Shown piece by piece: positions 45,100 to 57,711 of a stretch of 64,000 nucleotides of DNA. The translations under genes and the position numbers were made by a program. This stretch comes from Euonymus europaeus. Taxonomy: Eukaryota; Streptophyta; Magnoliopsida; Celastrales; Celastraceae. The stretch covers positions 10,248,001 through 10,312,000 of the forward strand of contig OY756962.1 in assembly GCA_963580455.1 (NCBI GenBank). The letters run 5' to 3'. Under the pieces are notes generated by a model. The model had not been told where the DNA came from. It saw only the letters and a program-made list of their open reading frames with translations, and did no database searches. How positions within the stretch are numbered: position 1 is the first letter of the stretch; each line of letters starts with the position of its first letter.

Positions 45100-45430
45100 T
45101 TAGAGCAAATACAATGGTAGAAATTTAGGGTGGAATGGACAATGTATAAAAATATGTGTTTTTACTGATGAAGCTGTCTTGGAAGATGTGTTTTGTTGAT
45201 GTAGCTGTATTGAGAGAGGTTTTTTGATGATATGGCTTGAATTTTTGTAAAATATGTGGGACCCATTATGAATTTTAGGTTTGTTTTGTTTGAGAATGTA
45301 TAAGAGAATTGAAGAGTAGACGATTGAATGATAATTTTGTATTGGGAGATATGTTTTGCTGATGTGGCAGTATTGGAATGGATGCGGATAAATACACCCA
45401 GTCTACTTACTGGGCGCATCCACTCTACAA
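45100..45430. mobile_element. Possible MITE
   Basis: The start gagcaaatacaatggtaga and the repeated gatgtggc/gatgtagctgtattg phrases are typical of AT-rich plant MITEs. The right end near 45425 is not a clear inverted copy, so family and limits are open. Confidence 0.3.
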
Positions 45431-45469
45431 ATCTATTTCGTTACTTTTCATATTGACAAGTCGGACTGC

Positions 45470-45850
45470 CAGAGTTGATAGTATGATTCCATTATTATTT
45501 TATTTTATGAGAAGCCAAACCGCTTGAGTTGATAAAATAATTCCATTATTATTTTATTTTATTATGGTTAAAGTTAGGTGCTTTGAGTGTGTTGAATGTT
45601 TGCTTTGAATTACGTGCTTGCCTTCCACGTCATCTCTCACCATCCTTTTTTCATTTAAATTAATAGAAAATAAAGAAATTGAATAAAAATGAACCACGAA
45701 CCTACTCGAAATTTTTATTTTTTTCCCTTTCCATATTTGCCTTCCACATCATTTCTTACAAAAAAATTCATTTAAATTAATAGAAAATAAATAAATTGAA
45801 TCAAAACCAACCACGAACGTACTCAAAAAAAATTAATTTTTTATCCTTTC
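45470..45850. repeat. Local tandem duplications (54 and 119 bp)
   Basis: gagttgata...attccattattattttatttta is repeated with period 54 (45472, 45526). A block tgccttccac...aattaatagaaaataaa is repeated with period about 119 (45619, 45738). Both are imperfect. Confidence 0.7.
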
Positions 45851-45959
45851 CCATCCATACTTCCAGAGGCGAGGATAAATCGCCAGTACAATTTTTATAT
45901 TTTAAACAAATTTATTAAAAGATATCAACACATGTTGCATTCTTAATCTTCCAATACAA

Positions 45960-48470
45960 TGGGTTGAAAAGGACATCTAAAACGCATATGTTGCTTGTAC
46001 GCATCAATTCGCAGTGCATATGGGGTAACCCATGCAGCTGCACAGTGATGCCTAATGTTAACTCATTGAGGCATAATAGGAAGCATCAGGTAACCCTCTG
46101 TCAATGCAACATGGATGTAGTGATTATCATTTACGTGTTCAATAGCGATAGCAGCATTTTGATATGTAGGCTGTGTAGTAGATCAAAGTGGAAAATATTG
46201 TAAGCTCTGTGTAGGACTTAGAATGTGTAATATCACATTAAACCTTGAAGCAACCAAGAGATCCATGTCTGCCATAGTTATCTAATTCTCAATCGATGCT
46301 CTTCTATCTGATGCAAAGAAGTTTAGTGAGTTGTATATAAGAGTCCACTCATTATCACCGCCCAATATTGCAACATACTGTGTCCTGAATATTTGCAACT
46401 CTTCTTTTTTAAGTTATACCAGGTAGTTGCTCATGTATCTTTGGGAAGACCAAGACAGACAGTTATCGTTTGAAAGCCGCAATTTCCTTCAGGTTTTATG
46501 TCTTGTACTTGCATAATGTAAGGATGAAGTATAGGTGGAAACTGATGAACATAGGCATGTATAAAGTAGATGTATAGAATAGAGAGCAATTGTGTCTCGT
46601 TGTATCTTGGAACTCGAAAATATCTGGCTCCACAAAATCAAATGTAGTTGTATTAACACGAGCATATATGTCTTCCTTGTTCTTCGAGTGAGGCCTCCAA
46701 ACGAATAAATGTGTGTTCTTGTTTCCCCAGAATGAAGGGAATCAAGCTTATCCAATACTAATGCCGATGGATTACCACGAGTATTTGCAATACGTGGCTT
46801 GAAAAGAAATCACATAATTCCTGCAAGTGCGGTATGTTGAATCGATGTTGGACAATAGTTTTTTTTTGCTCAATACTTGCTTTGATAGTTATGTCCTGTG
46901 ATTGAATGACTTGATGAATAAATGATAAGGAAGTCTCCAAATCTGACTGTGATGACTCTAATTGTTGTTTCAGCTTCGCATTCTTGCTCTCCACTCTATT
47001 AGTCCAGGAGGATACTAACATCTCCTTATTTGTTGTTAACCATACATTCTTAAGATAATTAATCATACCTGTAAAGTTTCGTAACAGTACCTCAAGGTCC
47101 GCCAAATTGCACACATATGCATTCTCAGTTTCAGATTTCACCAACGTAGTCAACATTTCGTAGAATGCATTCCAAGTTTTGTTGTATGTTATTGATGGTC
47201 TGCACTTGCTCAAGATACTCCTATAGATGTGCTATCTACAAAGTAAATTTTTAGCATTAGGAAATACCTAGGTAGACGCATTAATCAAGGCCAACTCTCT
47301 GTCCGTGAAAATAACTCGTGGACTAGTGCATCCATCCATTTTTACTGTAGACGCCTTAAAGTCAAAGTATAATTGAATACTTTATCTGAGTGCAGAAACA
47401 CGAAAGTTATGTAAAATGTCATATTAGTTGCAGTCACACCAACAATGTCAAGGAGAGGCATCATGTACTTGTTTGTTTTATATGTTGCGTCCATCAATAA
47501 CACGTGTGGGAATGTAGGCCATCGATTTAATGATCCTGGATGTGCGAAGAATAAATCTTCAAGCTCATTGGTTACAACATTTTTTCGACGCTCGAAGATG
47601 TATCCTTCACATTGTAGAAATGACATGACAACTTGCATTTGGGTTTTATAGGCTTTCCTTGCACTTTGAATTTTTTGGCGAGCATTGTATATGGTCCGAA
47701 TGGTAGAAACGTTATCCGGATTTTGCCTCTTCAATGATGTCAAGATATCTCATGGCTTCACATTTTGTGTAGACAGATATTCCCTCAATTGTATTTCAGA
47801 ATCAGAGAGTCGAACTAGATATGGATGTCCCTCCATATATGATGCAAGGGCATGGTTATGTGTTTTACATGCAACCTTTACCATCAAGTCATCACCTGTT
47901 CAAATTTTCACCCCTTTCACTCTGAAAGGACAATCAATTTTTTTGTGCCTATAAACTTTGTGGAGGTTTTCTTGCTTCTGTATTTGCCACCACATTCACA
48001 TTGGAACAACAGTCTAGGACTCTTCCCAATTAGACTAGTCTTTAACCTTTTAATGATAATGATATATCCTATATTGCATCCAGTCAAATTAGAGATTGAC
48101 GCAAATTGAATAGTTGAAAATGTATTAATTTTTTTAGAATTTAACAATTTTTATTACAGATTTACATGAGAAAAAGTACATTAATTGAGTTAAAAATCAT
48201 ACCATGTCGGTGGAAAATTCGTCCCCATTTTCGCCCACATTGTCGTCCACATTTTCGTCTTCTTGTTTTATTTCATGTCTAAAAATATCATCCTGAGAAC
48301 AATAGACATTCATTTGAGTATCTACAATTAATGAAAAAAATATATTCTAAAACAATTAAAAAGTTGTATATTTACCTAATCACTTGAACCACTTGACAAT
48401 AGTAGATCATTGGCCCAAAACCTCAATTGATCCAAATTCACATCTTCTACTGGTATGTATGTTGCCAAGA
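45960..48470 (-). pseudogene. MULE transposase fused to OTU protease, decayed
   Basis: Minus strand, right to left. N-terminal exons at about 48455-48380 (DVNLDQLRFWANDLLLSSGS, donor gtaaat) and 48310-48205 (acidic). FAR1/WRKY-GCM-like zinc region at 48050-47840: RLLFQCECGGKYRSKKT, then after a frameshift DCPFRVKGVK and CKTHNHALASY. Transposase core 47743-47342: RWPTFPHVLLMDATYKTN with the conserved Asp, MPLLDIVGVTATNMTFYI; continues PRVIFTDRELALINA and SWTNRVESKNAKLKQQLES to 46800. A C-terminal OTU-like domain follows: ILHPYIMQVQDIKPEGNCGF (Cys context, about 46525-46475) and IEHVNDNHYIHVAL (His context, about 46125-46085). Multiple stops and frameshifts. Intact relatives combine cut-and-paste transposase with a putative deubiquitinase. 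Confidence 0.85.
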
Positions 48471-48514
48471 AGAATCATATCTATGTGTATATAGATATTA
48501 AAAAGTTCTATATT

Positions 48515-48762
48515 TCTCTATTTTTCAGAGAATATATTATCTGCACCTAAAGAGTATACCCCCTTTTCAAAGAATATATTTTATGCACCTAAATAGTACA
48601 CCCTTTTTCAGAGAATATATTCTCTGGACATAAAGAGAACATCCATTTTCAGAGAATATATTCTCTGCACCTAAATCGTACACTCCCTTTTCAAAGAATA
48701 TATTCTCTGCACCTAAAGTGTAAACCCACTTTTCAGAGAATGCATTATCTACACACATATTA
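48515..48762. repeat. 42-bp tandem repeat, six units
   Basis: Units of 41-42 bp with core ttttcagagaatatattc / tctgcacctaaagagtacac. Each good unit contains the perfect palindrome agagaatatattctct. The array lies just upstream of the MULE-OTU gene. Because 42 is a multiple of 3, the minus-strand frame 48567-48800 reads a repeating 14-residue peptide (LGAENIFSEKGVYT type). Confidence 0.9.
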
Positions 48763-49362
48763 GACATGAAAATACAAGACATGACCATGTTTATCACCAA
48801 GATAGGTCAAAATCAAAGATGTTTATAAAATTCAATAATAAATTCGAAACAACGCCCAAAGGCTTAAATATGTTTTGGAAACCCTAATCCAACTAAAAGA
48901 CTAATTACTAAATTAAAACATAATTAAAATAAAATATGTGAAAAGTAATATCTGAGCTTTGATCGCAAATATGAGGCCCTAAACGAACTCGGATAGCCAA
49001 AATCCACTGAACATCTACGCCATAAGGCCTAGAGTATGATTTTGGTCGTCGTTCCGCTTCCAACAAGGTATGGTTTGGCTAAAACAAAGCTCTTCAACAA
49101 CTACTAAAATACTGGTTACGTCCTTTTTTAATGATGATTATGTCCTTTTATATTTTAAGTTTTTTCCTCTCCAATTTTAATGGCATTGGCGCAGTACAGT
49201 TAATGTAATCCAATGAGTGGATGTAAACACACGCTGAGATTTCATGTGCATAAGGTTTGATCCACTATAAGTATCACAAACCTTCCACTTCTCTCCTTAC
49301 CTCCACTTCTCATCAAGAGCTCTCACCTTTCCTTTTTTTTTCTTTCCTGCACCTCTATAAAA
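48763..49362. other. Spacer between MULE pieces
   Basis: No coding block. CT-rich leader sequence at 49280-49350 with a cactataagtatc TATA-like box (49263-49275) precedes the next ORF and could be its promoter and 5' leader. Confidence 0.35.
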
Positions 49363-49795
49363 ATGGACCAAACATTTTCAGTTGTCATTCACTACCGGGG
49401 TTACTTGAGAAACAAGAATTGACATTTTGAAGGCCTAGGTGAAGGTGAGACTACTTTCTTCAATATGCGAGTAGAATGGTGGGATAGATTTTATGTTCTC
49501 CATCGTCTCAATTGTTATTTTAATCTTTTTGTGGTCCGAGATGGTGGTTCACTATTCTACCAGTGTCACGGCTTGCCGTTGTGCTATGGTCTTTGAGCTG
49601 AAGGAAGAGGTCGACTATTATGATATGGCGATTCATGCTAAAACACATGGAGTATGTCACATGTATATGATCGAAAATATAAACCGCTTGGACGATGACA
49701 ATAACACACCGCCAACTACCAAATCGCATTGTCCTGGATGTCCTTATGCTGAATGTTCCCCTGATGAATGTCCTTATGCTAAGACATGTATTTAG
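49363..49795 (+). pseudogene. MULE-associated N-terminal domain (PB1-like), broken
   Basis: The frame from 49363 reads MDQTFSVVIHYRGYLRNKN then a TGA (49420-49422) and continues HFEGLGEGETTFFNMRVEWW to LCYGL. A +1 shift near 49590 gives FELKEEVDYYDMAIHAKTHG and HMYMIENINR. The pattern (hydrophobic-IHY-G, later a DYYDMA..A...G..HMYM block) resembles the PB1-like start of plant Mutator transposases. The tail is unusual: a Cys-rich end with CPYAEC and CPYAKTC. It lies on the strand opposite the MULE-OTU gene. The family call is tentative. Confidence 0.4.
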
Positions 49796-50400
49796 AGGTC
49801 ATCACCACTTATTATGTCTAGTTAATTATACATTGAACTCACATTTCTTGTTTAACTATGTACTTAAATGGAGTTTGATTTGTAGCTATGTATTGAACGT
49901 TTGATGTGAAAAAATATTTTCTGCAATTATCTCCATCAAATTAATACTCTAAAAAATAAAAATATATTTTAAATATTTTATCATCGTTTCCTTTTTTCTG
50001 TTGTTTTTCGTTTTTAAATTAATTATTTATTTAATTTACAAATCATTTAATTTCAACGATGGCCAGATTCTATAAAAATTGGCTAGAAATCCTTTGTTGA
50101 CTACCAAATCTTTCATTGGAAGGCATTGGTAGATGTGGCTGACAACCTCTCCTAGCAGTACATGTGTGTCCAAAATCAAAATATCCTAGGGAGGCCCATA
50201 GCTTACGTACGCTATTCATGAACTAGCAGTCTCTGACGTGTCAGGGTGTTGTGCAGGCAAGTGAGGTCACTATATCATCAATCACCATTCATGAATACGA
50301 TTGTCTTTATGTGATGATGCATGGCTATTGCTTGGATGTTTGTCTCGTACGCCATGCCATTTTAAGACTAGCTAGATTGCAAGACTTATATAGGGTGAGT
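49796..50400. other. Intergenic, nothing recognised
   Basis: AT-rich from 49900 to 50060, then mixed sequence with no open frame of note. Confidence 0.45.
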
Positions 50401-50439
50401 TCATTTAGTAGCACCCTATGTTATGCTTGAACCCCAAAA

Positions 50440-50757
50440 AAATACGGCTTGACCTTGGACCACGACAAGACCCAAGCCCGATCTTGAACCTCTACATGAC
50501 CCGGCGAGATCCTAAATCCCGGCCTATCCCGAGCATGATCCCTGGCTCGATCTCGGACATCAAAAAATTATTGGGTATTACACCAGTAATGCATAGTCAT
50601 AACAAACAACATTAATGAATACCCGGATAAATTTTATCCATATTTATCAAACAAGGGAAACCCTTATTCTTCATATTTATTATTATCCTTGTAACATCTT
50701 ACATGGGTAACAAATTAAACCCCTAAATTCTTATCCTCATACCAAACACACCCTAAA
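50440..50757. mobile_element. Second copy of minisatellite element
   Basis: About five units of the 29-bp C-rich repeat (50440-50572) followed by the tail ggtattacaccagtaatgc ... caccctaa (50577-50757), collinear with 12071-12096 plus 14371-14536. This uninterrupted copy proves the insertion boundaries of the solo LTR at 12097-14370. Confidence 0.85.
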
Positions 50758-50880
50758 AGCAAATTATGCATTGTAGTTGCCAAAATCTGCACTTGGCCTA
50801 TTGCACTCTCATAGCAAACACACCCTAAAAGCAAATTATGCATTGTAGTTGCCAAAATCTGCACTTGGCCTATTGCACTT
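50736..50880. repeat. 72-bp tandem duplication
   Basis: Two nearly identical 72-bp copies (caaacacaccctaaaagc at 50743 and 50815) that straddle the end of the minisatellite element, so the duplication happened after that element arrived. Confidence 0.85.
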
Positions 50881-50899
50881 CGATAACACCATACCTATG

Positions 50900-53567
50900 C
50901 AAGGCCCAAAGTTAAAGCAGGTCATGGTGATTAGTTGGTGAAGGGCCAAATAGATGATGTAATATGTTAAAAAGACCAGCCCATATGGTATGAATTGAAG
51001 TCCAACAAGGAGTGTGCGGTAAGTGGTCCAAAAAAGGTGGATCTAGTAAAACAGCATATGGGCTACATGACATGAAGCCGTGGACTTAATGGTTGTTGCC
51101 AAGATAATGGCCAATCACGGTTTGGCGGTTTAGTTTGTTCCCAAGGAAATATGAGGTAATGGGAACAAAGTGGGACGAGAAACTAGGTTGGACGAAACTC
51201 ACGAAAGGGAGAACTTTAAAGTTGGTTATGGGACATCAACAAGAAATGGAGAAAAAAACAACAACAAATCAACTAAGAAAAACACGAGACATCAAACAAG
51301 AATAAGAGACATTGCTCTCAAGCCTTTCATGAATTACGGTGAATCTATTATCGATTTGTATTCTCAGTATTGTATCTGTTAGGATATCTTTGTTTTTGAA
51401 CTGTTACTATCAAGTATTAATGTCAATCATCGTCGTGTAAATTCATGCTTGGTGCCTTATGTCATTTATTTCTTAAAATATTAGCAAAGTGCACTTCTGT
51501 GGAGTTGGGGAACCTAGGCTTACTAAGGTCCCAAGATAATTCATACTTTTGCTTGATATTAGTTAGATAGTAATTGATGTAATTTGAATATTTTACCGTT
51601 GAGACACTTTTATCTCTAGCACATCTGCAATACAACACCATGAAATGATTTATCATGCACTTAATTAAATTTTATTGAGCTTATATCATATTGATTGACC
51701 TACGTGCAAGCATTAAAGCTCTTTGAGCTTACAAGTAACAATGAGGTGCCTTTTCACCTATTTCTTTGTAGGTGAAATCAATTAAGTATCATGAACTTAT
51801 TTGGAGCAGTTTGAAGCCAATTTTATTGGGAAAATTCATACATTTATTTGTTGAAGCTTAATTGGTCAAGTTTGAGCATTGTCAACTATATTTGAGAAAC
51901 AGTTTGACTTCTCATGAGCAAGCATTACTTCCAGGCATTTGAAATGAATATTGTTGCTGGAGAATTTCTTTTTCAAGGTTAAGTCCTCCTATGTGCCAAG
52001 AATTCAAAATAGATTTTAAGTTTAATATGATTGATGAACATTGTGGCAACATTTACTTATTGGGGGACAAAGGAGAGAGAAATGGTTGAAAAGTTGTTTC
52101 TTGTGCCAAAATCTAGAAAGGTATGTTTGGTTTGGTTTGAGCATTACTTTCATCATCAAGAAGGAATTATTGGTGAAACCAAACAAGCCTAAGCAAAAGG
52201 AGATATTTTTACACAACAATTTCCAACGACTCTAAATGAATGGTGGTGATTTTTTTGGTTTGAATTAAAGAAACTCAAGATTAAAATAAGAAGGAAGGGC
52301 CAAGATCAAGACTTAATTTTCATCCAATGGTCAAGGTTATTTTGTCTTGGAAAGAAGAGAAGGGTTTGACTTGTGTTGGAATGTGGAAGAACATTTGCAA
52401 ACTTTCTTATGTGTGAAAAAGCTCTAACTCTCTCAACATCAATCTTCAAGATTCAAGCTTCTTCCAAGATCTCTCAAGTTTATTATGTTACAAATCATTC
52501 GAGCCTACACATATTTTTTCTAGAGGTCCAAACAATCACTCAAACACCTAAAAATCATCCCTACCCTTGGGTCTACTCTTTGGTGTTTTTGAGTGTTCTT
52601 CAACAAAGCCTAAACTAGCCCTATCTTTTATCTATTATGAACTTTGTGTCAGTTTATTGAGTGTTCCTCACCAAAATTAGCTTAGAGCTAACCATGAGTG
52701 AACCTAGAATTCAATTCTTATAAAAGTCCCTTTTAAGGGCATTACCTTTGAGAGGTGTGTGAAATTTTAATGTTAGCTTCAAACCTCGATGGTGTACAAG
52801 TTTGGAGTGTTCTTGGAAACCCTAAGTTTTTGGTAAACTTAACCACATATATCATTTAGTGCATTGGAAAATCCTAAGCTTGAGGGCTTAGGTAGTGGAT
52901 GTAGGTTTGCTCACTGAACCACTATATATTCTTGTGCACACTATCTTGCTTTGCTTGCTATATTTGCTACTTTGTGTGTTTGAGATTAATGCTTGCTGTC
53001 TTGGTTTGATTTGGATTGATATTGATTATATTTGAACTATTTGTGTGTCTTAGAAATTGATATTAGGGTGTTGCTTGCTGTCTTTACTTGTTGGGATATT
53101 GCTTGAGGTTATTAATTATATAAGTGGAGGTTTCTCTAAACCATTAGGACAAGTACTTTTTATTGTTAATTTGCTGGAACACTAATATGTCCATGAATAG
53201 TTCATATAGATAGACTTTGAATTTTAATCTGAATTTTAATATAGTGTTCACTAAGGTGTTTTCATATTTCACACCAAATTTTGTTACATTCCAACTTTAA
53301 TTGATAGGACAAATAGCTTTTATCCAAGTGGTGTGCAGATTTGTGTTTATTGATATTGTGTTGTGATTTTTGTGTGTTTGTTAGCTATTCATTATACATT
53401 GTATCACATATTGCACTTGATTGAGGATAATCATTAGAGGCCAATTTTTTGTGTTACTTGATGATTGATAATTAATTGTTAAAATTTTAAAAAGAGGATT
53501 GTCTTTACAATTTGTAAAAGAAATTCACCCCACCCCTTGTATTTGTCTAGATTTATCACTAACAACC
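50900..53567. other. LTR-like region without gene
   Basis: No coding frame. 52370-52480 (tctctcaacatcaatcttcaag), 52880-52960 (ggatgtaggtttgctcactg) and the C-rich end aaattcaccccacccctt (53520-53537) resemble the R/U5 of large copia (Sirevirus-type) LTRs. The sequence stops within a Tat RNase H codon run at about 53566. A solo LTR of about 2 kb is likely, but its start and target duplication could not be fixed. Confidence 0.35.
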
Positions 53568-55230
53568 AGATAGAATAAAAGGCCTTGATCGTTGGTTTAG
53601 AGATTTTACATGACATGAGAGCCGGGAACATTATGGTGGTTGGCGATTCCCAGTTGGTGTTAAAACAACTATTTGGGGAATACAAGTGCTTCAAGAGATC
53701 TTGCAACTCCTCGATGAATTTCAAGAAGTTGAATTAAGATACATTCCAAGGGATAAAAATTATGAAGTCAATGTGGTGGCTCAACTTGCATCCGGCCTAA
53801 CACTCTCAGAAAGCCTAGTGCGACAAATCATCATTGTGGAACGACGATCTCATCCATCCATCAAAGAAAGACGCATGGCGGTTGAATGTTTAGTACTTCA
53901 CGAGCTGATGGAGGAATGGTGGAAAGAGATCATCAACCATAGAACATATCCAAATGATCGGACCTCGAGAAAAGTCAAAGTGTTGGCTCAAAGTTATGTG
54001 CTAATCGAGGGTGAGCTATTCCGAAAAGGAGCTGATGGCCTATTCTTAGATTGCCCTAGTTTGCTAGATGGTGTAAAGATTATGCAACTGGTACATGAAG
54101 GTATCTATGGGGCTCATCAGGCTAGCCAAAAGATGCGATGATTATTACGATGACATGGTTACCATTGACCAACCATCTTAAGAGATTGCATCCAATATCC
54201 CAAAAACTGCTAGAAATGTCAGAGATTTTGCAGTATTCAAAGAGTTCCTACAGTTGACATGAAGCCTATTGTGAAACCATGGCCATTCCGAGGATAGGCA
54301 TTAGACACTAATGGGAAAATACTTCCTGCTTCCTCAAAGGGGCATTATTTCATTCTAGTCGCCACTGATTACTTCACGAAGTGGGTAGAGGTAATCCCTT
54401 AAAGAAGATGGAGTAAGCAGAGGTGGTTGGCTTTATTAAAGAACTGATTTTCAAGTTTGGGATTCCATAAAATGTCACCATCAACCAGGGAACGATGTTT
54501 ACTAGAGGAGAAGTGAAGGCTTTGATTGAAGATTATGGGATTAAATTGCTCACATCCACACCATACTATGCCCAAGTCAACGTACAAACAGAAGATTCAA
54601 ACAAGGTACTCATTTCTATTTTATAAAAGACCATCGAAGTAATCCAAGAGCCTGGCACAAGATACTATCAGAAACATTGGGGGCTTATCGCATTTCAAAG
54701 AGGGCAAGTATGACATCTAGTCCTTACGCCCTCACCTATGGGCACGACTCCGTGTTGCCTATGGAATAGGTGGTTCCTACTCTAAGGATCATGAAGTAAC
54801 ACCACCTATTTGTCGATGAGTATTTAGAAGCTATGCCAATGGAAATGGAACAATTGGATGATGACAGGATGGAAGCACTAAACAAAATGAGTGTACAAAA
54901 TAACAAGGTATCCAAATCATATAACAAGAAGCTGAAAAAGAAGATTTTCCATGAAGGGCAAATTGTATGGAAGGTGATCTTACCACTAGGAACAAAAGAC
55001 AGAGAAATGGAAAAGTGGTCCTCCTAGTCTGGAGGGACCATTTAAGGTACATTAGATTTTATAGGAAAATGCTTATTGGTTGGCAGACTTAGATGGTCAG
55101 CCACATAGGAGATTTATAAATGGCAAGTACCTAAAGCCATATGTCCCAAGTATTTGGGAATTTGTATCTGCACAAATGACTAGGTAAAAGTAGGCTATTT
55201 AGCCATATGTAAGCGAGCCATCTTCGGCCG
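53555..55230 (+). pseudogene. Tat-like gypsy RNase H and integrase, decayed
   Basis: It begins in the archaeal-type RNase H typical of Tat elements (TNNQIE, stop, KALIVGLEILHDMRAGNIMV; GDSQLVLKQLFGEYKC) and goes on in the open stretch 53686-54141 (LRYIPRDKNYEVNVVAQLAS; LFRKGADGLFLDCP). Integrase remnants: KGHYFILVATDYFTKWVEVI (about 54340-54400), then many stops, and a tail KSYNKKLKKKIFHEGQIVWK (54910-54970). RT and gag are absent. The element is therefore 5' truncated, probably by the LTR-like insert on its left. Confidence 0.85.
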
Positions 55231-55338
55231 CAAAAATATGAATAAAAAGGTTAGATGACCTCAGGCCAACAAAAGCAAATATCCAGAAAAACTAACAGAA
55301 GGAATTGTTCACAAGAAAAATTAATCAAGCATATGTTT

Positions 55339-57711
55339 GAGGGTAGACCAAGTATTTTTGTAGGCTTGCAAGCGAGATTGGATTAGTTGTAGTTCGATAA
55401 ACCAAGTTTGGGCATTAGACAACTGGTGTTTGATAGAAGATCTCAAAGCATGTAGTTCTGTCTGAGAAGCATGAAATTTCTTTGTTATTTGATTTCTTGC
55501 ATCAAATTAGTGCTCAATGTGATCCTTCAAAGCTTGAATTTTGAGTTCTAATGCTTCAATTTCATCTTGGACCACAAGAATATTATTTTGCAGCTCAAGA
55601 TTCTCAGCAACCAAATTCTCTGAAATCCTCAACACGCTCTAATAGGATGCTCGATCGTTAATCAACTGATCCAAGCTATCAATCAAAGTTTGTTCCCAAG
55701 AGAGATCTTGCTGAAACACAATTGGCAAATGATGCACTTTACGTTCTAGATGGATGAGCCATGTCTTAACCTCAAAGGCAATCTTCGCATTTTCTTGAAG
55801 GGTCTTCAAATGTTTCATAGCATCTGCACTATCATCCTTTTGTATACCAACAAGCTCTTTGCCAAAAATGCACACCAATTCATTGGTGGCATGATGTAAT
55901 TTGTCTTCAGAGGGTGCTTTGTTAATAACAGGGGTTGGAGAAAAAAAAAAAGTCAGTCCAATTAGGGGATCAACTATGGTGGTAGGAATAATTGAGGTGA
56001 GTAGCTTATATGTTGTACCTATCTGCACAAACATTTATTTTCTTTAATATTAGAAGATGTCAAGGTAGCAAAACTTAAGCAACGTACTTAGGAGGAAAGA
56101 GGTGTAGTGGAGTCAACATGGTGAATTGAAATTTTGGGGCTACTTTTAGCAACATAAGTATTTGCCACATGGCTGGTAGAGATTCCATCATTATTGTCTT
56201 CCTCAGCTTCACTATTCCCTTACGATATAAACTGACATTTCTTTAACCATGTGATAGATCGTTGGGATCATCACAAGATAGTTGGAGTTTTGGTTGATTT
56301 CGTGGGAGAGATTGGTTTTTTCTTCACTACTTTTGTTCTCTTAGATGAAAGTGGAATAGCATGAACTGTTGTGCAAGATATCTCGTTAGATGAATAGGTC
56401 AAGTGAATAAGTAATAGATAGCAGAGGACACTAGATTCTTACTGGTAGTTGCATTGGTAGGCTCTAGGTCTAGTTGCCCAAGGAGGGGCAATAGACTATT
56501 GTAGTAATTCTCTCTCAAAGATACATAAGAAGTAGTATAGCTTGGGTTGAAAGGTGGTAGCAATAGGAAAAAAAAATTCCTTAAAGAGTTATTGTTTGCA
56601 GTGACCTTACTTTCAATCAACTTCCTAGATTGTATGACCGTCCTTTCCTCCGCCAGATAAATTATAGTGATGAAGACGGTCAAAGGAAATGTCCTGAGTA
56701 TGTCCTAATTGTCTTGCATAGAAGTGAGCATTGTATACTTCAAAATCACATGCAGGGTTCATTCAATTGTCCACATTGGTACCCTCATGGAGATACCGAG
56801 AGGAAGTCACACAAGCCCAAAAGTCACGAAGAGGGAAATCCATAACCATGGAGATGGTGACTCTGGAAGTCAATAGAGGTAGTTGGGAACCACTTGAAAG
56901 TTTTTAAGCAAACAAGAAATACTCTGTGTTTGGGCAAGTGGGGGAAAATTTCAAGAATAGATTGAAAATCTGAACAAAATATTTGCTACTCACCCAAGAC
57001 AGTACAACTTTACCATAGGAGTAAAATCGAGCAGACAATTGATAACTAGGGGCACACAGAAAAGGGAAATAGTCAATAACCAAAACTGGAATATTCAAAG
57101 GCTACCAGAGATGTGGTGGAAATAGGGTTTTTCAAAGGTAAGCAAAGAAAGATAATGGTAGATGCAACCTAGCCAAATACTACCCTAAGCTAAATTTTGT
57201 CCCTCTACTAAGGCACATGCAAGTTGAATATAATCTTTAGCTGGTTGATTTGTGAAGGTTCCAAATACATACGTAGTCACTAGGCACCATAAGAAGAGGA
57301 CTTGCTATTTATAAGTTGGGGGTACCAATACGCTTAAAAGAATCAAACCCTTATAAGAATAGGGTTTATTCTCTTCAATACTCACTTCTGCCATGCAAAT
57401 TGAGTTGAGAGTATCGAGGCCAGTGACGGGTAGTCCAATTAGGGCATAAAAGGTATATGCTCCATTGGCATCTCGATGTGGTGGTCTAAGCCTTGTTTGA
57501 CCTATTGAACTCAAAACGCAGCACACAGATGGGTGACCCAATCAAACCAACCAGCAAGGGGTTTTGACCAAGATCGATGGCGCTCTAGAAAAGGTAATTG
57601 GTCTACATGTTTTCCAAGGAGCTCTTCATGATCCAAGAGCACAAGGGGATGAATTTTGTCAGATGAAAGATGGGAATCAATAGACGAATAAGAAGGACAA
57701 AAAGACACCAT
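55339..57711 (-). pseudogene. Tat-associated antisense ORF: mobile domain plus coiled coil
   Basis: Runs opposite to the Tat pol. From 57711: SWSKPLAGWFDWVTHLCAAF, then after frameshifts RDANGAYTFYALIGLPVTGLD (about 57480-57420), which resembles the plant mobile domain (aminotransferase-like) found in retroelement and MULE ORFs. The middle 57300-56100 is broken by stops. The C-terminal part (56034-55339) is nearly continuous and heptad-rich: LERKVHHLPIVFQ, LVAENLELQNNILVVQDEIE, LELKIQALKDHIEH, ending LKHMLD at 55339. Antisense ORFs downstream of pol are known in several Tat lineages. Function unknown. Confidence 0.6.
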
